From: an uncultured Mucilaginibacter sp.
GTDB lineage: Bacteria; Bacteroidota; Bacteroidia; Sphingobacteriales; Sphingobacteriaceae
Length of the DNA: 64,000 nucleotides
Reading direction: 5' to 3'
NCBI RefSeq assembly: GCF_946479965.1
Contig: NZ_CAMLHX010000010.1
Location: forward strand, 33,564 to 97,563
The notes under the pieces are model-generated. The model worked only from the letters and a program-made list of their open reading frames with translations, did no database searches and was not told the DNA's origin. The position numbers were made by a program, and so were the translations under genes. Of the stretch, positions 8,914 to 18,579 are shown one piece after another; positions within the stretch are counted from its first letter, which is position 1, and each line of letters starts with the position of its first letter.

Positions 8914-9456
8914 ATGATCGGTAAATACCTGAAGGCGGGTTTAACGTTGATAATTGTACTATCAACAGTTACATATATTGCTATTCGGAAAGGACCTCAT
9001 TCTTTTGTTTTTGCCTGGACTTTAAACTTTATGCTAATGTTGGGTGTTTTCTTTTTTACCAACATGTTTAAACTGTCATTAGCATCAAAGTATTATGATG
9101 CAAAGCAATGGGAGGCTAAGGGAGCGATATACAAATGGTTTGGCGTTAATCTGTTCAGGAAAATTTTGGTATGGATTGGCTGGGAGAAAGTTATTAGAGC
9201 GTCCAATCCCGTTAAAAACAATTTGGACGCAATAAAACATTTAGAATATGGCACCCGTCAGTCAGAATTTGGGCATTTGGTTATTTTCTTTATCGTGTTA
9301 GCAACAAATCTCTTTGTAGCAATTTATTACGGCATTGCTAAATCACTGCCGCTTTTATTCCTTAATATAGTGCTAAATGCTTACCCGGTTGTACTTCAGC
9401 GCTATAACCGTCCACGCCTGCAACGCGCTATGCAAATACGAGAAACTATAAGGTAA
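8914..9456 (+). CDS. CrtO-like (glycosyl-diaponeurosporenoate acyltransferase family) membrane protein
   Basis: The 180-residue protein has hydrophobic segments at about 8-25, 33-50, 123-140 and 145-160. Its conserved features, KQWEAKGAIYKWFGVN in the first half, an RQSEFGH element, and the ending YPVVLQRYNRPRL, are those of the CrtO acyltransferase family known from staphyloxanthin synthesis. No carotenoid gene cluster lies here, so the substrate is unknown; members outside staphylococci are uncharacterised. It is the last gene of the yicC operon. The assignment rests on motif resemblance read by eye. Confidence 0.6.
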   Translation: MIGKYLKAGLTLIIVLSTVTYIAIRKGPHSFVFAWTLNFMLMLGVFFFTNMFKLSLASKYYDAKQWEAKGAIYKWFGVNLFRKILVWIGWEKVIRASNPVKNNLDAIKHLEYGTRQSEFGHLVIFFIVLATNLFVAIYYGIAKSLPLLFLNIVLNAYPVVLQRYNRPRLQRAMQIRETIR

Positions 9457-9478
9457 CTCGTATAATCACCATCTTTAT

Positions 9479-11101
9479 TTAGTAACCCCTTGGTCTCGCT
9501 ATATCCTCATACAAATGGCGGAATGAGCTCCGTAACGCAATAAACACCATGGTGGTTTTATCGTTAAACTTGGAATTAGTTTCGTTGCGATAGGTTAAAC
9601 CAGCCTCTACACGCAGGTTATATTTGGGGTTAACTACATAAGCAACCCTGCCGTTTAAGTAAACCATATTAGTGGTTAAACCCTGGCCAATATAATTTCC
9701 ATATGCCTTAGCAGGATATATGTAACTTTTAAAAATGTCTTTACCGTAATTAGCTGCGTCTACATCCAGGCCATAGCGGGCATAATTAAGCTGTCCGCTA
9801 AAATCAAAGCGCTTGTAGCTATAATTAAGCATCCCTACGGTTTCTCTAAAGTTAGCGCCGAAAGGATGCGCCAACGGCTCGGCCTGCTGGCTGTAGTTGG
9901 TAATGGAGTTTTGCTCAGAATAAGTATATGGCCGTGCAGAATTATATTCCACTAAATAATTTAGATTTTTAACCTTGAACAGGTCGGCGCCGCGCACGCC
10001 AATTTGAAAAGCATATTTGTTGCGTGAACTGCCATTGCCCGAGAAGAGGTCTTTAGACACAAATTCATCCAACACGAATTGACCGTAGGCTGCTATGCCA
10101 TCTGCTATTTTGTATTTACCGGTAAAGCCTATCATAGCGTTATCAGGCGAGCCGATAGAGGCTTCGGTCGGCCTTAAAAACGCAATGGGATTCAGGTAAT
10201 TAAAATCAAACCCTCTAAAATTCCCGTCACCATCACGTTCGGCCCATATAACTGATTCAAAGAAGCCCAACGAAAGCCTGTTTGTTACACTCCAGTCCAA
10301 ATAATGGAAGGCGCCCCATTTTTTACGGTAGCCATTTACGTATGATACCTGGGGCGATGCAGGATCCGTCATATAAGACCACATGGTCATGTATTTGATG
10401 TTACCCAGGTTTGCTGTAAGTTTAAGAAAAGGGTAGGGAGAGGCGTTGTCTGACAGTAGCAGCGAACGATAACCATCACCAATAAAATTCCTGTCGTTCC
10501 CCAGCGTAACATTTAAAAATTTTACCGGTGTGTACGATATCAATGCTAAAACGTTAGACCAATCTTTTTCGTCGTGCTCAGCAAAGGTGCGGTCAAAGGC
10601 CTGGCCGGGCACTACGCCAACCTGGTCAATATACTTTCGGTAATAGTCAGGAAACACGGCCTGGTTCTCAAACCCGGCAGAGTAGAAGTAAAAGTTTTTA
10701 CCTACGGTACCACCTATTTGAAAACCGCGGGTATTGCGCCACACAGTTTTTTTACCGGTTATGTCACGGCCCCCGGTAATATCAGTCAGATAATCAGCAA
10801 AGAAAGTGTATTCTTTATCGTTAACCTCTATTAAGTGCTCATTAAAAAGTTTGCGATGTATCCAGCCGTGCTGTACAGTACTGTCTTTACCATAATTCAT
10901 CAGCTGCTGATAGCGGCGCTGCAGCACCGTATCATCCATAAAAAACGGCTTTAACGAAGTGTGAAAACGCGTTTTGGTTGAATAGGCGTCGGCATTGAAT
11001 TTTTGGTAGAACTGGTAAGAATAAGGCTGATATTGCGCCTGGCCCTTTGATATTGTTATCGCTGTTATAAGTATAATTATGCTTAGGTAGATTCTTTTCA
11101 T
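9479..11101 (-). CDS. RemB/Wzi-like outer-membrane protein
   Basis: The 540-residue protein starts with a signal peptide (MKRIYLSIIILITAITISKGQAQ) that is followed by aromatic, beta-rich sequence typical of a barrel. The stretch around GNDRNFIGDGYRSLLLSD and the FLRPTEA element resemble the capsule assembly Wzi family and Flavobacterium RemB, a mobile surface protein linked to gliding. The neighbouring GDP-mannose dehydratase gene supports a role with surface polysaccharide. No gliding machinery genes are in the window, so motility is not implied. Confidence 0.65.
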   Translation of the reverse strand: MKRIYLSIIILITAITISKGQAQYQPYSYQFYQKFNADAYSTKTRFHTSLKPFFMDDTVLQRRYQQLMNYGKDSTVQHGWIHRKLFNEHLIEVNDKEYTFFADYLTDITGGRDITGKKTVWRNTRGFQIGGTVGKNFYFYSAGFENQAVFPDYYRKYIDQVGVVPGQAFDRTFAEHDEKDWSNVLALISYTPVKFLNVTLGNDRNFIGDGYRSLLLSDNASPYPFLKLTANLGNIKYMTMWSYMTDPASPQVSYVNGYRKKWGAFHYLDWSVTNRLSLGFFESVIWAERDGDGNFRGFDFNYLNPIAFLRPTEASIGSPDNAMIGFTGKYKIADGIAAYGQFVLDEFVSKDLFSGNGSSRNKYAFQIGVRGADLFKVKNLNYLVEYNSARPYTYSEQNSITNYSQQAEPLAHPFGANFRETVGMLNYSYKRFDFSGQLNYARYGLDVDAANYGKDIFKSYIYPAKAYGNYIGQGLTTNMVYLNGRVAYVVNPKYNLRVEAGLTYRNETNSKFNDKTTMVFIALRSSFRHLYEDIARPRGY

Positions 11102-11127
11102 GTAGGCAGATGATTTTTATTTATGTA

Positions 11128-12264
11128 TCACTCAAAGTAATTTAAAGTTTTAAAGCCCCCTTTTTGAAGATAGTCGTCCTTTTTTACCAGATTCAGGTCT
11201 GATAACACCATCTCTTGAACCAAAGCCGGCAGATCATATTTTGGTGTCCAGCCCAATTTTTGCTTAGCTTTTGAAGCATCGCCTATCAAAAGATCAACTT
11301 CTGTGGGCCTGAAATATTTAGGATCAACCTTAACAATGGTTTGACCTTGCGGTAGCGCTGCCAGGTTAAGGCCAAGTTCTTCCGCCCGTTGCCTGTCAAC
11401 GTCAATTATAACACCCCGTTCGTATTCGTCCCTTCCGCTAAATTCCACTTCAATGCCCAGTTCTCCAAAAGCCATTTTAATAAAATCTCTTACGGTGGTG
11501 GTTACGCCCGTGGCAATAACAAAATCTTCGGCTTTATCTTGTTGCAACATCAGCCACATGGCTTCTACATAGTCTTTGGCATGTCCCCAATCGCGCTGCG
11601 CAGACAGATTGCCCACGTAAAGGCAATTTTGAAGCCCAAGAGCGATCTTTGCTGCTGCGCGTGTAATTTTACGTGTTACAAAGGTTTCGCCGCGTACGGG
11701 GCTCTCATGGTTAAACAGGATGCCATTGCAGGCATACATACCATAAGCTTCGCGATAGTTCACTATTATCCAGTAACCATACATTTTGGCTACAGCATAA
11801 GGCGAGCGCGGATAAAAAGGTGTTGTCTCGCTTTGTGGCACGGCTTGTACCAAACCATACAACTCTGATGTTGACGCCTGGTAAATACGGGTTTTTTGGG
11901 TCATGCCTAGTATGCGCACAGCTTCCAGTATTCTGAGGGTGCCAACGCCATCGGCGTTAGCAGTGTACTCGGGTGTGTCAAAACTTACTTTAACATGGCT
12001 TTGCGCAGCCAGGTTATAAATTTCGTCGGGTTGTGTTTCCTGAATGATACGGATAAGATTGGTGGAATCGGTTAGATCGCCGTAATGCAATTTAAACTGT
12101 AAACCGCCTTCGTGCTGATCATGATAAAGGTGGTCAATACGGTCGGTATTGAAGGATGAAGCCCTTCTTTTTACTCCGTGGACAAAATAGCCCTTTTTTA
12201 AAAGAAATTCAGCCAGGTACGCACCATCCTGACCGGTGATACCCGTTATTAAAGCTATTTTCAT
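11128..12264 (-). CDS. gmd: GDP-mannose 4,6-dehydratase
   Basis: The enzyme converts GDP-mannose to GDP-4-keto-6-deoxymannose, the precursor of GDP-fucose and related sugars. The 378-residue SDR protein has the NAD-binding [14 protein letters not shown], the family motif [10 protein letters not shown], and the catalytic YxxxK in [13 protein letters not shown] partner GDP-fucose synthase (fcl) is not in this window. It lies 26 bp upstream of the RemB-like gene on the same strand. Confidence 0.96.
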   Translation of the reverse strand: MKIALITGITGQDGAYLAEFLLKKGYFVHGVKRRASSFNTDRIDHLYHDQHEGGLQFKLHYGDLTDSTNLIRIIQETQPDEIYNLAAQSHVKVSFDTPEYTANADGVGTLRILEAVRILGMTQKTRIYQASTSELYGLVQAVPQSETTPFYPRSPYAVAKMYGYWIIVNYREAYGMYACNGILFNHESPVRGETFVTRKITRAAAKIALGLQNCLYVGNLSAQRDWGHAKDYVEAMWLMLQQDKAEDFVIATGVTTTVRDFIKMAFGELGIEVEFSGRDEYERGVIIDVDRQRAEELGLNLAALPQGQTIVKVDPKYFRPTEVDLLIGDASKAKQKLGWTPKYDLPALVQEMVLSDLNLVKKDDYLQKGGFKTLNYFE

Positions 12265-12400
12265 TGTTGTGAAGTAATTATTACAATATTATTCAATTTA
12301 ATTGTAAAACCGGTTAGATAGCGGTTCTAAATTAGCTGATAATATAGCTACAGGTGCAACAAACAAAAGCTATTTGAGTTTTTTAAGAAAAGCTTAAGGC

Positions 12401-12979
12401 TTAAATTTCTGAGGTATTGATGTAGTCAACAGCTTCTTCCAATTCAGTGTACCAATCGGCGCCATACTTCCTTATCAGCGGGGCTTTTAAAAACTCGTGT
12501 ACGTGTACCTTAAGTTCATTGCCAAAGCTACAGGCGGGGCTGCAAATGCTCCAACGATCATAATTCAATACATCAAACTCAGGGTATTTAGTTATACGGA
12601 TAGGGTATAGGTGACAAGAGATGGGTTTTTTCCAATTGATAACTCCCTCTTCATAAGCCTTTTCAATGGCACACTTGGTTATACCGGCTTCCCATATTAC
12701 GTAAGCACATTCTTTATTGGTATCAACACATGGTGTGGTGTAGTCGCCTTCAAAATCAGTAACATGAGTACCTTCGCGCTCAATGGTAGCTATGCCTTTG
12801 GTAGTCATGTACGGCTTAACTTTAGGGTATATTTCTTTCAGGATATCTAATTCGGCGGCTTCCAGCGGCGCGCCGGAGTCGCCCTCAAGGCAGCAGGCGC
12901 CTTTGCATTTGTTCAAATTACAAACAAAATTCTCTTTTACTACATCTTCGTGCACCAGCACACTGCCTACTTCAATCAT
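12401..12979 (-). CDS. DUF3109 family protein
   Basis: The 192-residue protein carries a cysteine-rich N-terminal motif FVCNLNKCKGACCLEGDSG and further cysteines in PCVDTNKECAY, ITKCAIE and PISCHLYPI, the pattern of DUF3109. The cysteine spacing suggests bound metal or an iron-sulfur centre, but no function is established. It starts 8 bp after the DUF3108 gene, so the two are likely co-transcribed. Confidence 0.85.
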   Translation of the reverse strand: MIEVGSVLVHEDVVKENFVCNLNKCKGACCLEGDSGAPLEAAELDILKEIYPKVKPYMTTKGIATIEREGTHVTDFEGDYTTPCVDTNKECAYVIWEAGITKCAIEKAYEEGVINWKKPISCHLYPIRITKYPEFDVLNYDRWSICSPACSFGNELKVHVHEFLKAPLIRKYGADWYTELEEAVDYINTSEI

Positions 12980-12987
12980 TTATATCT

Positions 12988-13767
12988 TTACTTTTTAACA
13001 GGATTTAAGGCGTATTTAAGTCCGCTTGCTCCTGTCAGATCCATCGTTACGCTGCCTACTATCAAGCCAACGTGTGCTTTAACCGGTATACGGTTGCCGT
13101 CGTCTGTTATCCACAAATATAGCTTACTATCTTTCTTAAATATGCGCCCCGGTATAATTGTGGGGTTAAACTTAAGGCACTTAAAGGTGCCCATTGAGCA
13201 TTTTACCTGTTCCTTGCCTATATAAGTAATAGATAAAGTGTGTATGCCATCCTCTAGAAAATAAGGCATATCCAGTTTATCGCCGGGTTTAAGCTGTGAT
13301 ATATCCAGGTTGCGGGCGAAATAGTAGGCCGATACAAAATCAAATATCTTTCCTTTAAACGGAAATGTGCCTTTATCGGCAGTTACTTTTCCTTCCTGAT
13401 GATTAAAGGTTACGTTATCTGTATGTCTGTAACCCCCTTCGCGCCTGTTTTCGGTGTAATAGTAGGGCAACAGTGTGTTTTTGTCTATATAGCTATCGTA
13501 CTGGTTGCGCACCTTGTAAAAAACATCAAAAGTACCTGCTGTCTTTCCGTTGGCGGTTATATGATAGCTTGGATGCCCGCTTATTTTCTGTCCCCCGTCT
13601 TCAACCTTCAACGTCGCTTCGGCACCGGTAAATATGCCATACTTTAATTTATAGCTAAGTTCTTCCCCGGGTTTAAAAACGGGGTCGCCGGTGGTTTTAA
13701 GTTCCTGCGCGGTTACAAGATTAAAGCAACTTATAAAAAGTATAATGGTAATAATATATTTATTCAT
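12988..13767 (-). CDS. DUF3108 domain secreted protein
   Basis: From Met at 13767 the protein is 259 residues with a clear signal peptide (NKYIITIILFISCFNLVTAQE). The mature part matches DUF3108 proteins: it opens with FKPGEELSYKLKYG and has the later YYTENRREGGYRH and KAHVGLIVGSV. These are periplasmic proteins of unknown function, probably beta-sandwich. A longer frame from 13794 adds nine residues without support. Followed at once by DUF3109. Confidence 0.8.
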   Translation of the reverse strand: MNKYIITIILFISCFNLVTAQELKTTGDPVFKPGEELSYKLKYGIFTGAEATLKVEDGGQKISGHPSYHITANGKTAGTFDVFYKVRNQYDSYIDKNTLLPYYYTENRREGGYRHTDNVTFNHQEGKVTADKGTFPFKGKIFDFVSAYYFARNLDISQLKPGDKLDMPYFLEDGIHTLSITYIGKEQVKCSMGTFKCLKFNPTIIPGRIFKKDSKLYLWITDDGNRIPVKAHVGLIVGSVTMDLTGASGLKYALNPVKK

Positions 13768-13867
13768 TATCAGGTTATTACAAAAGCAAACCAATTAATT
13801 TTGGTATATTATTAAGACCATAAATACTTATAATAGTTTAATTTTTTATCAGGAGGTATTAGCCCGA

Positions 13868-14383
13868 TCAATCTTTTCGCTTATAAATGGGTACGGTTGA
13901 GCACGGCTCGCCAAACATAAGGCTTTTAACAACGGGACTAAGTTTTTTGCCTAACTCAACATAGGCTGCAACAGGTATATCAATATCTCCGCAGCCTTTT
14001 ATTACCAGGCGCTGGTCGCGGTACTGCTCCGGGTTAAGTTTAGCTATGGCTTTAACAAATAGTACAGTTTCCAGAACATCCGCATCACCAAATACAACTT
14101 CGTTAGCATAGGGTGCCATACGGTTGGCCAATAACAAATATGCCCAGGCGGGTACTATCGCATCGGCAGTACAGGTTACTGCTACATTTTTATTCTGGTA
14201 TTGTGTCCAGTCATGCCCCTTAACAAACTCTCTGAAATCCTTCTCGCGCAAAATAAGGCCCTGAAACAAGTTATCTTTTATATCATATACCACGCGCTCA
14301 CCCGGCGTATAAAAGTCGGCAGGATCCAATGTAACCAGTCCGCTTTGCGCCACCTTATTCATTATATTTTCCTGTATATCCAT
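13868..14383 (-). CDS. DUF2480 family protein
   Basis: The 171-residue soluble protein matches the Bacteroidota DUF2480 family, seen in the opening ending LVTLDPADFYTPGERVVYD, the central VTCTADAIVPAWAYLLL and the ending GEPCSTVPIYKRK. No function is known. It lies downstream of the ppiD-like gene on the same strand but is separated from it by a strong terminator at 14401-14433, so it must be read from its own promoter. Confidence 0.8.
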   Translation of the reverse strand: MDIQENIMNKVAQSGLVTLDPADFYTPGERVVYDIKDNLFQGLILREKDFREFVKGHDWTQYQNKNVAVTCTADAIVPAWAYLLLANRMAPYANEVVFGDADVLETVLFVKAIAKLNPEQYRDQRLVIKGCGDIDIPVAAYVELGKKLSPVVKSLMFGEPCSTVPIYKRKD

Positions 14384-14400
14384 ATCTGTAAAATAAAAAA

Positions 14401-14433
14401 ATCCGGGATTACGATATTATCGCGATCCCGGAT
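14401..14433 (-). terminator. Terminator of the ppiD-like gene
   Basis: The outer 9-bp stem ATCCGGGAT/ATCCCGGAT and an inner CGAT/ATCG stem are separated by a small internal loop. On the minus strand the hairpin is followed by a run of seven T residues (14394-14400), a standard intrinsic terminator lying 22 bp after the stop codon. Confidence 0.9.
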
Positions 14434-14455
14434 GCAAAATTACTTTAATTTATAA

Positions 14456-16549
14456 CTATAACAGCCTTGCCCTGTAATCTTTTACATTGCCCTTATTTTT
14501 CAATGCCTCAAGTGCTTGTCCTTGCGAGCGCTGAACCAATGCTTGTGCTAGCTGTTGTTTTTGTGTTACGGTATTAGCCAAAGCGGCCGGATTAACAAAA
14601 CTATTAACTACAAAAATATAAACACCCTGCTGGCCGGTAACCGGTTTAGATAATTTATTGACCTGAGAACCAAATATGGTTCCTATCAATTTATATTCGG
14701 CACCACCGGCCGGAATCATTGGGTTGGCAAATACAATATTTTGAACCGGAGTAACCGTTGCGCCTGCTTTTTGTGCAGCCTGCTCAATTGTTGATGCCCC
14801 ACTTAATGCTGCCGCGAATTTATCGGTAAGCATTTTCGCTTTAACCTCAATTCTCACCATTGGTTCAATTTGTTTCTTAACCAGATCAAGTGCTAAAATA
14901 CCCTTTGGTTTAATTGCAGTTAAACGAGCAACTACATATTGATCGCCTGATGTATAAACCTGGTCATAAACAGCGTTCTTATCAGCATTAAATGCCCATC
15001 TTACCAATTCGCGTGCAGATTCAAGGCCTGGTAGCGATGCGGCAACTCCGGTAACGTCATCAGCAGTTTTTACCTCAAGGCCTGCTTTTTTAGCTTCGGC
15101 TGTAAAGTCTCCGTCATTGGTAGAGATCAAAAAGTTCTGTGCTTTTGTGTATGCTGCAGATTGTGTTTCGCTGCTGGCGGTTAACGGCTTATCAACAACG
15201 GCAACCTTAACAACACGCGATGATCCTTTTTGAGCAACTATGTATATAAGGTGTACACCATACTGAGAGGTAATTATTTTATAATCGCCGGTTTTTGCGT
15301 TAAAAGCGGCCTCTTCAAAATCAGGTACCATTGCGCCACGGGCAAAAGTACCCAGATCACCACCTTTGGCTGCTGATTGCTGATCGAGCGAATAGGTTTT
15401 TGCCATATCAGCAAATGATTTTCCACCCTGTATAAGGTTTTTTAGCGAGTCTGCTTTTTTCAAACCGTCAACAGGGCTTAACAGAATGTGCTTGGCTGTA
15501 ACCGAATCGGGGCCAACTCTTGAGTCAACCAGTTTAGCCAATGCATAATATCCGTTTTGCAGGTAAGGGCCGTACACAAAACCGGGTGCAGCGTTAAACA
15601 TTACAGAATCTAAGCCACTGCCCAATTCGCCTTTATGTTTGTAAGCAAAAGGTTGTTTGTTTTCTGAATTTATCTGCACAAATAACGAGTCGTTAGTTGA
15701 AGCTGCAAACTCGGCTTTTAATTTTTCAACCTGAGTTTTTACTACAGCCGAATCTGCTTTTGACGGCGCACCGTTAAAGCTTACATACTCCAGCGTACGT
15801 GTTTCCTGCGGATTTTTGAATTCGTTTTTATGCTCTTCATAATAGCTGCTGTAGTCAGCGTCAGTTATAGTAACCTTGCTATCCTCAATAGTTTGATAGT
15901 TTAAAACGGCATATTTAAAATTAGCCAGTTTGTTCTTAGCCTCATAATCGTCTTTTGCTTCAAGCGAATTAACATATAATCCGTTGGTCAGGGCAGACAT
16001 ATATTTTTCAGCCAGTTTGTTTTGGATCAGTTCTTCTACAAACTTGTTCCATCGTTGTTTGTCCGGATCTGTATCAGGTGTTACGCGCAATTTGTTTATT
16101 GTTGCGCTAAGGTTAGCCCTGTCAAACTGGCCGGTTTGCGGGTTTGTAAAAGCCCGTACTATTTCGGCGCTTGGGTTATTTCCGCTGATCATCGCTTGTG
16201 ATTCGTCGCCCGTAACCAGTAAACCAATTTTTTCGGCTTCGTGCTCTATCATGGCTTTACTTAACATCTGGTTCCAGGTGTTTTCTTGTACGTAAGCCGT
16301 TATTTGCGGAGACAGACTGTTTTGACCTGATTGCTGTTTAAACTGGTTGCTGTTTTGCTCAACCGTTTCTGTAAATTCAACATATGGTATCTTTGTACCA
16401 AATATTTCGCCTATAGTGCTATTATCGTCTTTAAAAAAAGAACCGCCCGATTGCACAACCTCAGTTATAACGAAAGCCACAAGCGATACGCCTATTACAC
16501 CTGCTACAATTTTACCCATCCGCTCGCGCAGATAACCCATTATACCCAT
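14456..16549 (-). CDS. PpiD-like peptidyl-prolyl isomerase / periplasmic foldase
   Basis: The 697-residue protein has one N-terminal membrane anchor (about residues 12-30, IVAGVIGVSLVAFVITEVV), a SurA_N-like domain with coiled helices to about 230, and a PpiC rotamase domain around 340-460 (TAKHILLSPVDG, then AKGGDLGTFARGAMVPDFEEAAF). It should fold outer-membrane proteins from the periplasmic face of the inner membrane. A second Met three codons in (16540) is an alternative start. It is the last gene of the lptC run, in keeping with an envelope-assembly role. Confidence 0.9.
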   Translation of the reverse strand: MGIMGYLRERMGKIVAGVIGVSLVAFVITEVVQSGGSFFKDDNSTIGEIFGTKIPYVEFTETVEQNSNQFKQQSGQNSLSPQITAYVQENTWNQMLSKAMIEHEAEKIGLLVTGDESQAMISGNNPSAEIVRAFTNPQTGQFDRANLSATINKLRVTPDTDPDKQRWNKFVEELIQNKLAEKYMSALTNGLYVNSLEAKDDYEAKNKLANFKYAVLNYQTIEDSKVTITDADYSSYYEEHKNEFKNPQETRTLEYVSFNGAPSKADSAVVKTQVEKLKAEFAASTNDSLFVQINSENKQPFAYKHKGELGSGLDSVMFNAAPGFVYGPYLQNGYYALAKLVDSRVGPDSVTAKHILLSPVDGLKKADSLKNLIQGGKSFADMAKTYSLDQQSAAKGGDLGTFARGAMVPDFEEAAFNAKTGDYKIITSQYGVHLIYIVAQKGSSRVVKVAVVDKPLTASSETQSAAYTKAQNFLISTNDGDFTAEAKKAGLEVKTADDVTGVAASLPGLESARELVRWAFNADKNAVYDQVYTSGDQYVVARLTAIKPKGILALDLVKKQIEPMVRIEVKAKMLTDKFAAALSGASTIEQAAQKAGATVTPVQNIVFANPMIPAGGAEYKLIGTIFGSQVNKLSKPVTGQQGVYIFVVNSFVNPAALANTVTQKQQLAQALVQRSQGQALEALKNKGNVKDYRARLL

Positions 16550-16651
16550 ATTGATCTATAATATTTTAATGAAACTTTTTTCTTTAAAAGAGGGCGCAAG
16601 ATACAACTTTTGGTAAAATTATATAATACAATTTTTTAACTCAAAATAAGG

Positions 16652-17233
16652 CTATTGCATTTGATTTTCAGGGACCTCAAATTCGCCTGTTGCACCCTTA
16701 ACTTCCGGATGTTCCAGCTTATCATCGCTGGTAAAACCTACTCCGTAAGTTACATCGCCATTAGGCCTGTGCATCTCAACCCGCTGGTTAGAGTAGATGA
16801 TCTTTTTAGGTTGATCCCATATCATTTCTTCAGATTTGAAGGTAGTGCCATCTGAACTAGTTACAATAACATTTTTATAAAACTTAGTGATGTTTTCGTT
16901 CTCCAGCTGAACAGCCGAGTCGGCTACTATATTTCCTTCTTCTTTGCCAAATTTATCAAATGATATTACCTTAACGCCATCGGGCATAACATCATAAGGC
17001 TTATCTGTGGAGTATTTAATAAGTAAAGGCGTTAGCATCCGGCCTTTTACTACAGCAGAGTCGCTGTAAATAACGTCAACACTTCGGGTAGTATCAACCG
17101 CCGCGCCCGATGTCATGTTAGCAATTTTCTTAATGTTTTCCAGATCGTTTTCGCATGCGGTAAGCCCAAACACACCAATGGCCAAAACAGCTAAAAGCAG
17201 GCGCGATGCATGTTTTGGAGTATGTGGCAACAT
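16652..17233 (-). CDS. lptC: LPS export lipoprotein LptC
   Basis: The 193-residue protein starts with a lipoprotein signal ending GLTAC (Cys27), which would anchor it to a membrane. The rest is a repeated beta-strand pattern (an early GRMLTPLLIKY, then a series of short strands ending VTYGVGFTSDD) as in the LptC/OstA fold that bridges LPS from the LptBFG transporter to LptA. Gene order OMP-lptC-ppiD and a 2-bp gap to the preceding gene support co-expression. Lipoprotein anchoring differs from the E. coli membrane-helix form but fits other Bacteroidota. Confidence 0.85.
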   Translation of the reverse strand: MLPHTPKHASRLLLAVLAIGVFGLTACENDLENIKKIANMTSGAAVDTTRSVDVIYSDSAVVKGRMLTPLLIKYSTDKPYDVMPDGVKVISFDKFGKEEGNIVADSAVQLENENITKFYKNVIVTSSDGTTFKSEEMIWDQPKKIIYSNQRVEMHRPNGDVTYGVGFTSDDKLEHPEVKGATGEFEVPENQMQ

Positions 17234-17235
17234 GT

Positions 17236-18579
17236 TTAATCAAATTTATACCGCTGGAACCACCTGTCGTTAAGCGTAAAGCCCAGGCGTATTTTGAAAT
17301 AGTTTTCGCGCACCAGGCCGTTTGTCAATGTTCCCCTGCGCCCTAATTCGGCTGCAATGTTTATTTTATAAAAACTTGTGCCGTTAACAGCGCGTAAAGG
17401 TAAACCGAAGCCAAAAGTAGCCGCGTAAGATTTGATATTGGTTTGGCCCGTACCGGTTGCATTGTTAACGTTAAAGTACGTTTGGTCTAAAATTAAACCT
17501 GCACGATAATCTACCGTTGCCCAATAACTGTTTATTGAGTTTAAGTTAGGGGTTATTTGTCCGCCCACGTTAAGTGTACGGCTGTTAGCCATACCGGCGT
17601 TTGCACCGTCAATTGTTAATGCCGACCAGTTACCTATGGAATAATCAACACCCACTAAAAATTTCTCATCGCGTTGGTAAGAAACACCAAAATGATGAAC
17701 ATTAGGCAGCTGTATTTTAGTTTTAGCGTTTTGGATATTGATTACCGAATCGGTGGGTAAACCTTCGGCACCGGAAGCGTCAGTTTTGTAATGGCTAACA
17801 ATGTGACTTTTTTGAGAATTGAGGCTTGACTGTGCTGAGGCTGAATAGCCAAAAATAACGTGCCTTGTTAGCGATAGATCAAGCTGATACTGTGCGCCGT
17901 AATCATAGTTAACACCTCCTACAGCATAACTTTTCTCATCGCGCGAGTTGAGCGCGCCGTAAAGATCAGGAAACTCTGTTGAGCTAAATTGTTTCATGTT
18001 GCCGAAAATGTACGAGACGTTGGCTCCCAGTTTCAATGTTCTGAAAAGCGAAAAACCGTAACCTAAAAACGCTTTTGAAAGGCCGCCTTCGCCTTTGTAG
18101 CTTAATAACGTGCGATTAGTGTCGGCAGGTGCCGATGAGCCAAAACCGTGCTCAAGTGTTTTAGTATAATTATAACCAATTTCGCTGTAAGGCATTAAAC
18201 CAAACGCTAAGGCCGAATTACGTGTTACCGGTATGCCAAAAGTAATATGGCTCAACCTGAAACTGGCGTCGCGCTGTGAAGTTTGCCCGGTTTGGTTCAG
18301 CGTAAAAACACTGCCATATAAGCCTACATCAATTGTTGTTAGCCCGATGGATGAATACGATGACGGATTAATGGGGTTTACAGTGCTATAGCGATTAATA
18401 GGACCAAGGGCCGTACCAATACCGCCCATTGCCATATTTTGCGGCAATAACGATGGATTAAGGTCACCAAGACCGTAACGCGAATAAGGTGAACTGGTAG
18501 TTGGGCTGTTCTGAGATCTTGCATCAAGTACTACACCGGCAAGTAAAAACAGCAGTAAAAACTTTATATATTTAATCAT
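17236..18579 (-). CDS. Outer-membrane beta-barrel protein (FadL-like)
   Basis: The protein has 447 residues from Met at 18579, with a signal peptide (IKYIKFLLLFLLAGVVLDARSQ) and a mature start SSPYSRYGLGDL, a sequence widely seen in uncharacterised Bacteroidota barrel proteins. The body alternates polar and aromatic residues and ends in a typical barrel terminus (NDRWFQRYKFD). Its start overlaps the end of coaX and it stops 2 bp before lptC. It could be a FadL/OmpP1-like transporter; the substrate is unknown. Confidence 0.7.
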   Translation of the reverse strand: MIKYIKFLLLFLLAGVVLDARSQNSPTTSSPYSRYGLGDLNPSLLPQNMAMGGIGTALGPINRYSTVNPINPSSYSSIGLTTIDVGLYGSVFTLNQTGQTSQRDASFRLSHITFGIPVTRNSALAFGLMPYSEIGYNYTKTLEHGFGSSAPADTNRTLLSYKGEGGLSKAFLGYGFSLFRTLKLGANVSYIFGNMKQFSSTEFPDLYGALNSRDEKSYAVGGVNYDYGAQYQLDLSLTRHVIFGYSASAQSSLNSQKSHIVSHYKTDASGAEGLPTDSVINIQNAKTKIQLPNVHHFGVSYQRDEKFLVGVDYSIGNWSALTIDGANAGMANSRTLNVGGQITPNLNSINSYWATVDYRAGLILDQTYFNVNNATGTGQTNIKSYAATFGFGLPLRAVNGTSFYKINIAAELGRRGTLTNGLVRENYFKIRLGFTLNDRWFQRYKFD

